Source: Emiliania huxleyi CCMP1516
Taxonomy: Eukaryota; Haptophyta; Isochrysidales; Noelaerhabdaceae
DNA length: 64,000 bases
NCBI RefSeq assembly: GCF_000372725.1
Contig: NW_005199194.1
Coordinates: 481,277-545,276, forward strand
Direction: 5' to 3'
Of this stretch, positions 22,318-30,999 are shown in pieces. How positions within the stretch are numbered: position 1 is the stretch's first letter; each line of letters begins with the position of its first letter. The position numbers and the translations under genes are program-made. The notes beneath the pieces were generated by a model. The model searched no databases, had not been told where the DNA came from, and worked only from the letters and a program-made list of their open reading frames with translations.

Positions 22318-22485
22318 GCGTTTGGATTTCTTTAAAGCTGAAGAAGAAATCGTCGGCTGCCTGGCCGCCGCGAACGCAGTTGCTGCTAACGGCCGCCGCC
22401 GCCGCCGCCGCCGCCGCGGGGCGCGGTTTCTTTAAATTTAAAGAACTCGCGCCTGTTGCACCCCAGGCCGCCGCGAACGCCGCTG
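22318..22485 (+). promoter_or_regulatory. duplicated AT-rich 5' flank of the ERGIC3-like gene
   Basis: The block GGATTTCTTTAAAG ... GCCGCCGCGAACGCAG is repeated about 105 bp later as GGTTTCTTTAAATTTAAAG ... GCCGCCGCGAACGCCG, ending just before the ATG at 22486. TTTCTTTAAATTTAAAG resembles the element seen upstream of other genes. A promoter role is inferred. Confidence 0.4.
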
Positions 22486-23361
22486 ATGCCTTCGGGGCTC
22501 CAGCAGCTGGACTTCTTCCCCAAATCGGTCGAGGAGGTGAAGGAGCGGACGCTCGGCGGCGGCTTCATCTCGCTCTGCTGCTGCCTCCTCGCGCTCAACC
22601 TCTTTCTCTCGGAGCTCACGCAGTTCCGTGCGGTGCACACCGTCGACCGGCTCGAGGTGGACACGTCGCGGGCGGCGACCGACGAGCGGATCCTCCTCAA
22701 CCTCGACATATACCTGCCCAACCTTCCCTGCCCGGAGGTCGTCGCCGAGGTGCAGGACCAGTCGGGGATGCAGCAGCTCGAGGTGGCGTCCGCGCTGCAC
22801 AAGCTGCGCGTCGACCGACACGGCGTGCCGATCGACGTCCCGCGCGCGGTGCTGTGGAACGAGACGGTGGCGCCCGCGTTTGCGCAGCGCAAGCTCGTCG
22901 GCCTGATGGAGGAGGCGCGCGCCCACCTCGACGAGACCCTCCACCACTTTGAGCACGAGGAGGAGGAGAACCCGCGTCTGAGTGCGGACGAGCACGCGGC
23001 GCACCGGCGCGAGCTGGCGGAGCAGTCGGCGCTGCTGCAGGGGCGGCTGCAGACGCTGGTCCGCGCCGCGGCGGCGGGGGAGGGGGCAGGGGAGGGCGGA
23101 GGGGCGGGCGGCGCAGACGCCTTCGAGGGCGGGCAGGAGGAGGTGAGGAGGATGCACGAGTCTGTGCAGGCGTCGCCGCTCGTCTCCCGAAGTGCGGTAG
23201 CCGGGGAGCAGGAGGTGATGGGGAGGATTTGAGGAGCAGGCGTCGGCGCTCTTCTCCGAGGGGCAGCGTGCGCACGTCCTGGACAACCTCGCGGCCATGC
23301 GCTCTAACATCCTCCGCATCCAGACGGCGGACAACGCCTCTCAAGCCAACCTGCGTGAGGC

Positions 23362-23424
<63 letters not shown>

Positions 23425-23426
23425 TC

Positions 23427-23488
<62 letters not shown>

Positions 23489-26400
23489 AGCAAGGTGTCA
23501 CTGACCATACGAGACACACCGAGTCAAGGCGGTCTCCATCCGGCTCGCGATCCTCGACGACAACGTGCAGGGCTTCATCTCTGCAGCAGACATTGACCGG
23601 CGGGAGAGGCGCGCGCTTGCGCCGAGAGCTGCTCCTCTTTGGCGAAGGGAGGGAGTGGCACCACCCATGGGTTAGTACGCCTGCTTGGGCCGAGAGCTGC
23701 CCCTCTATGGCGGGGGGGAGAGGGAGTGGCACCACCCATGGGTTAGTACGCCTGCTTGCGCCGAGAGCTGCCCCTCTATGGCGAAGGGAGGGAGTGGCAC
23801 CACCCATGGGTTAGTACGCCTGCTTGGGCCGAGAGCTGCCCCTCTATGGCGAAGGGAGGGAGTGGCACCACCCATGGGTTAGTACGCCTGCTTGGGCCGA
23901 GAGCTGCTCCTCTATGGCGGGGGGGGAGGGAGTGGGGTGGGGGGCGAGTGATATGGAGACACCATGAATGGGTTAGGTACGCCTCGATCAAGCTGCTCCT
24001 CTCCGACGTCACCAGCGTCTTTTCATCATCCGTCTTTTCTGCACACAACAGGTACGCCTCGATCAAGCTGCTCCTCTCCGACGTCACCAGCGTCTTTTCA
24101 TCATCCGTCTTTTCTGCACACAACAGGTACGCCTCGATCAAGCTGCTCCTCTCCGACGTCACCAGCGTCGCGGCGGCGCTCGGCGGCGCAGAAGAGGCGC
24201 TGAAATCTCGCCATATCTCCCCACATCTCCCGTATCTCCCCGTATCTCCCCATATCTCGGCGGCGCAGAAGAGGCGCTGAAATCTCCCCATATCTCCCCA
24301 CATCTCCCCACATCTCCCCGTATCTCCCCATATCTCCCCATATCTCGGCGGCGCAGAAGAGGCCCCTGCAAGCCGTTGTCTCCTCCAAGCCCCGCACCGC
24401 CACACCGCGCGGTTTAGCCCACGCCCCTTTTGTCGGAGGATAAGGAGCGGCTCAACTTGCGGCGCGGTCTCTGCGCCGGTGTCTCGCCCCTCGCTCTCAC
24501 CCCGGCGCCTCTCTCTCCTTCTCGCAGGAGCGGCTCAACGGGATCGTCGCCGCGCTCGAGTCGCTGGTCGCGCCGCTGCAGGGCGGCGAGAGGGGCGAGA
24601 GGCGGCAGCAGCTCGAGGCGAAGCTGCAGGCGTGCAGCCTCCCCACATCTCCCCACATCCTCCCCATATCTCCCCATATCTCCCCACATCTCCCCATATC
24701 TCCCCACATCTCCCCACATCTCCCCACATCCTCCCCATATCTCCCCACATCTCCCCACATCTCCCCACATCTCCCCACATCTCCCCATATCTCCCCACAT
24801 CTCGCCACATCTCCCCACATCTCCCCACACCTCCCCACATCTCCCCACATCTCCCCACATCTCCCCACATCTCCCCACACCTCCCCACATCTCCCCACAT
24901 CCTCCCCATATCTCCCCATATCTCCCCCCCCCGGGCGCGGTGGAGGAGGCAGCAGCTGTGGACGGCGCCTCGTCTCACGCGCCGCTGCGGCGGGGTGTGT
25001 GCGCAGGCGCAGCTCGAGGCGCTGCACAAAGAGATGGCTGGAGAGGGCGACGCGGAGGCGTGCGGCTCGTGCTACGGCGCCCGCACCCTCCGCCGGCCGC
25101 AGAATTCCCGGCAGCGTGGTGAGGCTGGAGTGGGAGATGTTGTGAGCAGGCGCCGCGGCGGAGGGGTCCACACCTCCCTACATCTCCCCACACCTCCCCA
25201 CATCTCCCCACACCTCCCCACACCTCCCCACACCTCCCCACACCTCCCCACACCTCCCCGCACCTCCCCACATCTCCCCACATCTCCCCACATCTCCCCA
25301 CACCTCCCCACACCTCCCCACACCTCCCCACACCTCCCCACACCTCCCCACATCTCCCCACATCTCCCCACATCTCCCCACATCTCCCCACACCTCCCCA
25401 CATCTCCCCACACCTCCCCACATCTCCCCACATCTCAGGCGCCGCGCCGGACGGGTCGTGCTGCAACACGTGCGACGACGTGCGCGCGGCGTACCGAAAG
25501 AAGCGGCGGGCCGCGCCTGAGATGGGGGGGAGATGTGGGGAGATGGGGGGGAGGTGTGGGGAGATGTGGGGGAGATGGGGGGAGATGGGGGGGAGATGGG
25601 GGGGAGGTGTGGGGGAGGTGTGGGGTGGGGGAGATGTGGGGGGGTGTGGGGAGATGTGGGGGAGATGTGGGGAGATGTGGGGAGATATGGGGAGATATGA
25701 CGTGCGGAAGCCGCGGGCCTCGCGGTCCGATCGAGGCTACCGTCCAGACGACAGACCGTGAGCCTGAGCGGGTCGGGGTGTGAGCGGGTGGGGTTCGGGT
25801 TGTGAGCGGGTGGGGCTCGGGTTGTGAGCAGGTGGGGCTCGGGTTGTGAGCAGGTGGGGCTCGGGTTGTGAGCAGGTGGGGCTCGGGTTGTGAGCAGGTG
25901 GGGCTCGGGTTGTGAGCAGGTTGGGTTCGGGTTGTGAGCAGGTGGGGTTCGGGTTGTGAGCAGGTGGGGCTCGGGTTGTGAGCAGGTGGGGCTCGGGTTG
26001 TGAGCAGGTGGGGCTCGGGTTGTGAGCAGGTGGGGCTCGGGTTGTGAGCAGGTGGGGCTCGGGTTGTGAGCAGGTGGGGTATGCCGCCGATGAGCTCGAT
26101 CCCGCAGTGCGCGCGCGAGGAGCGGCGGCGGGCCGTCTNNNNNNNNNNNNNNNNNNNNNNNNNNNNNNNNNNNNNNNNNNNNNNNNNNNNNNNNNNNNNN
26201 NNNNNNNNNNNNNNNNNNNNNNNNNNNNNNNNNNNNNNNNNNNNNNNNNNNNNNNNNNNNNNNNNNNNNNNNNNNNNNNNNNNNNNNNNNNNNNNNNNNN
26301 NNNNNNNNNNNNNNNNNNNNNNNNNNNNNNNNNNNNNNNNNNNNNNNNNNNNNNNNNNNNNNNNNNNNNNNNNNNNNNNNNNNNNNNNNNNNNNNNNNNN

Positions 26401-28434
26401 NNNNNNNNNNNNNNNNNNNNNNNNNNNNNNNNNNNNNNNNNNNNNNNNNNNNNNNNNNNNNNNNNNNNNNNNNNNNNNNNNNNNNNNNNNNNNNNNNNNN
26501 NNNNNNNNNNNNNNNNNNNNNNNNNNNNNNNNNNNNNNNNNNNNNNNNNNNNNNNNNNNNNNNNNNNNNNNNNNNNNNNNNNNNNNNNNNNNNNNNNNNN
26601 NNNNNNNNNNNNNNNNNNNNNNNNNNNNNNNNNNNNNNNNNNNNNNNNNNNNNNNNNNNNNNNNNNNNNNNNNNNNNNNNNNGCGGTGAGGAGAGACGCG
26701 GCGCCGGCGCCGATCATGGCGAACGAGGTCCACCCGGGCGCGTTGGCACTCGCCCGCCGCTCCGCTGCTGCGGCCGGCGTCGAGGCGCTGATTGACTTTT
26801 CGCACGGGTGCTGCTCCGAGTACGTCCCGCCGCAAGCGTGGCTGCGTCTCGAGGACGTGTCCGGGACGCGTCCACGACGCGTCCACGACACGTCCACGAC
26901 ACGTCCACGACACGTCCACGACACGTCCACGACGCGTCCACGACACGTCCACGCGCTCGCACGGGTAGGTTGCGCGCGTGACGGGGACCCTCACCCTCGC
27001 GCCCGTCTCGCTGGTGCACGCCGCACCGTCTCACAGAGCAGACGAGCTCGAGACGAGATCGAACGAGATTTTCCCGTCTCGCTGCACGCCGCGGACACGC
27101 CCACGACACCCGCGACACGCCCGCGACACGCCCGCGACATGTCCACGACACGCCCACGACACCCGCGACACGCCCGCGACATGTCCACGACATGTCCACG
27201 ACACGTCCACGACACCCGCGACACGCCCGCGACATGTCCACGACATGTCCACGACACGCCCACGACACGCCCACGACACGCCCGCGACACTCCCACGACA
27301 CGCCCGCGACATGTCCACGACACGTCCACGACACGCCAACGACACGTGACACGTCCACGACACGTGACACGTCCACGACACATGCCCAAGGTGCACGCGC
27401 CGAAGTCTCTGCTCGCTCTCGCGCTGCCGACGTCGCGGCAGCAGGCGCGCCGCGCCGAGATTCGCCGAGATTCGCTGAGGTTCGCCGACATGCGCCCGAC
27501 ATGCGCCCGAGATTCGCCTAGATTCGCCAAGATTCGCCGAGATTCGCCGAGATTCGCCCGAGGTTCGCCGATGTTAGCCGAGGTTCGAGAGATGTGGGTC
27601 GGGTCCGGATAGGCGACCGAGCCGGGCCGGTTCAACGTGACGCACCAGATCAAGAAGCTCTCGTTCGGGCGCGACTTTCCGGGGCGCGGCGGAGCCCGCG
27701 GCGGCGGCGGCACTGCGGGCGTGAACGGCGTCTCTTCACACCTCTGGCCGTGGGCAGGCAGCAGAGCCCGCTCGACGGCGCGTGGACGCACTCGCCGGGC
27801 GGCGCGGCGGTCGCGCGCTATTTCCTCAAGGTGCGTCACACTCCCCTCCACGCCCCACGCCCCACGTGCGCCCTTCTCCTCCTTCGAATGCGTGCACCTT
27901 CGGCGCGTGCACTTTCGCCCTGTTGGGACCCCCCCCCCCCCACCACCACCCCCCACCCCCACCCCCACACACACTTCCCCCGCCAAGGTTGTGCCGACCA
28001 CGTACGAGTTCCTCTCGGGCGAGGCGCTGCACTCGAGCCAGTGCTCGACCTCGCGGCACCTCAAGCTCGAGCTCTGAGCTCCTAATTAAGTCGTCGACGA
28101 ATTATATAATAGGTACTCGACCTCGCGGCACCTCAATCTCGAGCTCTGAGCTCTTAATAAAGTCGTCGACGAATTATATAATAGGTACTCGACCACGCAG
28201 CACTTCAAGGAGCTCGGGCCCGACTCCGCGCTCACGCCGTCCGTCCAGTTCACCTTCGAGCTCACGCCGCTCCGCGTGAGCAAGCGCGAGGAGCGCGGCG
28301 GCTCGCTGCTCGTCTTCCTCACGCGGAGCGCCGCCGTCATCGGCGGGCTCTTCACGGTGGCGGGCATCGTCGACTCGGCGTGGTACCACTCGTCGAGGCA
28401 CCTCATCAAGATGAGGCAGGGCAAGGCCGCCTGA
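22486..28434 (+). CDS. ERGIC3: ERGIC3/ERV46-like ER-Golgi cargo receptor, multi-exon, gap inside
   Basis: ERV46/ERGIC3 cycles in COPII/COPI vesicles between ER and Golgi as a cargo receptor (family knowledge). Exons I can fix: 22486-23169, 23240-23359, 23529-23608, 24127-24196, 24528-24629, 25007-25076, 25439-25505, 26074 to the gap, 27613-27683, 27758-27830, 27988-28040 and 28185-28434; the junction 24196/24528 is uncertain. Family landmarks: N-terminal LDFFPKSVEEVKERTLGGGF plus first membrane helix, LPNLPCPEVV, CGSCYGA then CCNTCDDVRAAYRKK, NVTHQIKKLSFGRDFPG, VVPTTYEFLSG, and SAAVIGGLFTVAGIVDSAWY before KMRQGKAA. A coiled-coil-like stretch of roughly 200 aa is inserted before CGSCYGA, unlike the animal protein. 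Introns hold (TC)n, ACATCTCCCC, 22-bp and 12-bp arrays. Part of the luminal domain is missing in the N gap. Confidence 0.88.
23365..23484. repeat. (TC)n microsatellite in ERGIC3-like intron
   Basis: About 120 bp of nearly pure CT repeat inside the intron 23360-23528. Confidence 0.95.
23609..24126 (+). repeat. intron made of tandem exon-start-like units
   Basis: The intron contains about five 68-bp units (GTTAGTACGCCTGCTTGGGC ... CACCACCCATGG). These are followed by two identical 75-bp units (23977-24051 and 24052-24126) that start GTACGCCTCGATC and end CACACAACAG. The next exon begins with the same first 43 bases. Every 75-bp unit thus begins GT and ends AG. Confidence 0.9.
24205..25436. repeat. 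CCCCACATCTCC minisatellite blocks (forward orientation)
   Basis: Degenerate 10-mers (CCCCACATCT / CCCCACACCT / CCCCATATCT) fill parts of three introns of the ERGIC3-like gene: about 24210-24345, 24640-24930 and 25170-25436. Exons 24528-24629 and 25007-25076 lie between the blocks. Copies of a GGCGGCGCAGAAGAGGC exon end are interspersed at 24180-24365. Confidence 0.9.
25520..25700. repeat. GGGGAGATGTGG minisatellite (inverted orientation)
   Basis: The same 10-mer family as in 25170-25436, here as its reverse complement. It lies immediately downstream of the 67-nt exon 25439-25505. Confidence 0.9.
25779..26073 (+). repeat. 22-bp minisatellite GTGGGGCTCGGGTTGTGAGCAG
   Basis: About 13 head-to-tail 22-bp units. 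In the register chosen each unit starts GTGGGG and ends GAGCAG, and the exon after the array starts GTGGGGTATGCC. The whole array is therefore removed if splicing uses the last AG. Confidence 0.9.
26139..26682. other. assembly gap (N)
   Basis: 544 unknown bases inside the ERGIC3-like gene. Missing family segments (the luminal GNFHFAPGK-like part) should lie here if the scaffold order is right. Confidence 1.
26683..26870 (+). other. methyltransferase-like exon fragment next to the gap
   Basis: The open frame after the gap reads APAPIMANEVHPGALALARR and AAAAGVEALIDFSHGCCSEY, then a possible donor at GAC|GTGTCC. 'ANEVHPGALALAR.....AGV...IDF' resembles motif II/III of class I SAM-dependent RNA methylases (inference). 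It does not resemble ERGIC3. It may be a nested gene's exon or a sign that the scaffold joins two loci across the gap. Confidence 0.35.
26868..27595. repeat. CACGACACGTCC 12-mer and GATTCGCC arrays
   Basis: Degenerate copies of CACGACACGTCC / CACGACACGCCC run from 26868 to 27395, interrupted at about 26955-27090. Copies of GATTCGCCGA follow at 27459-27575. The block precedes the exon at 27613. The 12-mer also occurs, inverted, at 57345-57400. Confidence 0.85.
28041..28184 (+). repeat. two 72-bp GT...AG units forming an intron
   Basis: Units 28041-28112 and 28113-28184 each begin GT(G/A)CTCGACC and end TATATAATAG. The following exon starts GTACTCGACCACGCAG. Removing both units joins SSQ to YSTTQHFKEL in frame, as the ERGIC3 family requires. 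Confidence 0.9.
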
Positions 28435-29999
28435 CGCTAGGGACCGTCCAGAGAGTCGGACCGTGCGCAGGCGCTGTGCGCCCGCAGAGGGCACCCACGA
28501 TGCGCGTCTTCATTTCCCTCGTACGTGTGACAATATCGTGCGTGGTGTGTGAGATGGAGATGGTTTGATTTTGTCCAGCGCGAGTTAAACGAAATGCCCT
28601 CGGTGCACGCGTTTACGATCTTTCTACGGCGACGTATTAAACTTGTTACTGACGTAACTGCTGCCCAGTTGCTCTCTGAAAGTGTCCTCTCAACGACCAA
28701 AGCGTACTTTTCAGCGGTGGCGCCGGTGGGGCCGATGACGCTATGGCTGAGCACGAGGGGTCTCAGCACGAGACAGCACCCCTGCAGAAAAACGCACAAA
28801 GAAATAACCCGGCAAAGGTGCTGTGCACGTCCCCCACTGTGCCGTCCTCTCTGAATCCACACTCCAGGGCCAGTTTTACCCCCCCCCCCCCCCCTGGCCA
28901 TTCGCGATCTCCCAACTCGGGCGGGAAAGCGCACGCCCTTTGAGAGTTCAGACGGTAGATGAGCGGTCTTCCGCCTATCCCAGCAGCCCCCGAGCGCAAA
29001 CAACCCCGCCTCCTCCTCGGTCCCGAACCGCAAGTCGGGCGGGGTTCGTAAGGCCCCGGGTCCGGATGGAACTCGCGATCGCGCCCCCGGACGCCGATTC
29101 AGCCTCCCCCGGGCCAGGTTCGAGCGCACCTCCCGCGCCCGAGTGCACTTATGCTACACAAACCCACAGCACCGTCAGCGTGTATTCTGGGCCGGATCGA
29201 GCAACTCTAGCACCCTGCCCACCCGCTCCGTGCGAAATGGACCAATCCGACCGAGAGAGAATCCCTGGGGGGGGGGGGGGGGGGGGCGCATTGTCGCCAA
29301 TTCCGCCCTCTCTCACGGCAGGAGACCTGGCGCCCTTTCGGCCAGAGGTACGGCCGCCGCCGCCACGCGTACCCAAGCCCATCCCGGAGGACCGCTTCTA
29401 TGCTCGACCCCAACCCGCACCGGCGGCCGCGCCGTCCTCACTCCCACCCGAGGCGGCGGCAACGCACGCGCCGCCAGTGCCACGGGCGCAGATGGCGGAG
29501 CTTGGGACGCAGAAGGTCGCGGTAGCGGGACTCGCGAGGAGGCTGCTTCAGCGGCCGCCGGCCGGGACCGGCCGAACGTGGCGCATGACGCTCAAAGTCA
29601 CGGTCCCCGTGCCCCTCTACCTCCAGTGCGTGCCCCACCCTCCGAGCGCGCGCCAGAGTGCAGAGTGCCCGCTTGCATCACCTATCGACCCCTCCTCCGC
29701 CGCAGGCACGCGGTGCTCGCCCAGGATGTTGGCAGCGTCGCGGAGCTGCTCGAGGCGGTCGCCATGGGCGGCCTCGAGGAGCTCGGCCTCAGCCGAGTCG
29801 TGCAGCGGCTTCTGTGCCGCTGCCTGCCGGAGCTGAGGAGCCGCGGCGCAGCTGATGCGGCTTTGGACTCCTTTGCCTCTTTGGCTGACATCCGCCGCGG
29901 CGGAGCTGGGAGTGGCTCTGCTGGCGAGGAGCGCGGCGGCGGGGCAGCGGCTGGCGGCGAGGGCCGCGGCGGCGCGCGCCCCCAAGAGGCGGACGGCGG
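28435..29999. other. gene-poor stretch with poly-C/poly-G tracts
   Basis: I see no gene I can support here. Notable are a poly-C run near 28879-28893 and a poly-G run at 29269-29286. Long open frames pass through the G tract, but they lack conserved content and probably reflect GC bias; the downstream frame ending at 30984 is listed separately. Confidence 0.5.
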
Positions 30000-30984
30000 T
30001 GCCTGCGACGCGCAGGCCGCAGAAGGTGGAGCCGGGGGTGGGACCAAGGGATCCAGTTTGGACCCCTTGGAGCCCGCGCTGCCGGAGAGCGGCGATGGTA
30101 CGATCGCCGCCGCGGGGGGGGAGGAGGAGGTCGAGGGCGGGCGGAAGGCGCCGCGGCGCCGCCGAGGGCGGCGCGGCCGTGGCGCCAGGGGTCGCGGAGG
30201 GGGGCTCGAGAAGGTGCCCGACACCGCGGCGGGTTTGGCTGCTGAGCGGCCCAACCCAGTGGCCGAGGAGGTTTCCGTCGGCGGCGCGGCGCCGGCGGAG
30301 GGGGAGGAGGGCGGCCCGCCCTCGCTCGCTGCTGATGATCCTGGACGTGCCCACTTTGCGCGACCGCCGGCCTGCATGCGCCCGAGTTCGTCTCGGACGG
30401 CGCCGGCGCTCCGTCCCTTTTCCAGTGTGACCACGGGGTTGTCGACGGCGGGCGGGGCGGCCGCTGCGGCGGAGGCGGGGGGCGGGGCCCCTCGCTCTCC
30501 TACGGTGTTGCTAGGCGAGGATGGGCGGCCCTGCTCGGCGGAGGAGGCGGAGGAGGAGGCTCGCCGTCGGGGCTGGTCGGCGCGCGAGGCGGCTGTCGTG
30601 ATGGAGTGCCGCCTCATCGAAGCGGGCGGTGGGGGGCGGTGCAGCGCTTGCTGGCTGGAGCTCGATGCGATTGCGGCGCGGCTGCGTCGCTACCTCGGCG
30701 ATTCTGACCCGGGCGCTTACTCCATCGACTTCTTCTTATCGAGGCCGGAGGGCTTCGGCGCGCGCGGGGCGGCCGCGGAGGCGGCGTTTAGGCGGCTCTC
30801 GGTCGAGGAGCGCGACGAGGTGGTCGCGGCGCTCGTGGCGGAGTTCAAGGCGGGGGAGCGGGAGGGATTGCGTTGCTGGGACGCTGGGCGCGGTTCTGTT
30901 TGCGGTGTCCCATTCCCGGGGTGGGAGGATTGGGTGAGGGAGGGGCGGGTCCTCCTCGTTGAGTGGGACCTGCAGGCGTTGTAA
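30000..30984 (+). CDS. hypothetical Ala/Gly/Arg-rich protein, C-terminal part
   Basis: An open frame continuing from well upstream ends at 30984. Its last 190 residues look coding: LLGEDGRPCSAEEAEEEARR, AVVMECRLIEAGGGGRCSAC, DPGAYSIDFFLSRPEGFGAR, LSVEERDEVVAALVAEFKAG and VPFPGWEDWVREGRVLLVEW. The upstream part is a low-complexity Arg/Gly stretch. No ATG is convincing, so the stated start is only a conservative bound. The stop lies 15 bp before the ATG of the F-box/RCC1 gene, leaving almost no intergenic space. Not recognised. Confidence 0.4.
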
Positions 30985-30994
30985 AATTCTTTTG
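30983..30994 (+). promoter_or_regulatory. AAAATTCTTTTG element at F-box/RCC1 gene 1
   Basis: AAAATTCTTTTGTCGCG ends at the ATG (31000). A similar TTTTTCTTTTTCTCGCG precedes the paralogue's ATG at 32660, and TTTTAATTCTTTTTCTCGCG precedes the truncated copy at 50691. Promoter or initiator role inferred. Confidence 0.45.
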
Positions 30995-30999
30995 TCGCG

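Noticed and set aside
23229-23596. Long Ser/Leu open frames through the (TC)n tract
   Set aside because: They are translations of a dinucleotide repeat inside an intron defined by ERGIC3 homology on both sides.
24414-25469. Repeat-rich frames encoding (MWGDVGRCGE)n or (PHISPHLPTS)n proteins
   Set aside because: Both strands of the ACATCTCCCC minisatellite stay open because the unit lacks stops. The true exons (24528, 25007, 25439) lie between the arrays.
25779-26095. CRISPR-like regular repeats
   Set aside because: Units are contiguous 22-mers with no unique spacers, inside a eukaryotic intron.
28823-29836. A large plus-strand open frame with Pro-rich protein, considered as a retroelement gag
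   Set aside because: It crosses a poly-G tract, lacks any zinc knuckle, protease or reverse transcriptase motif, and has no LTRs that I can see.
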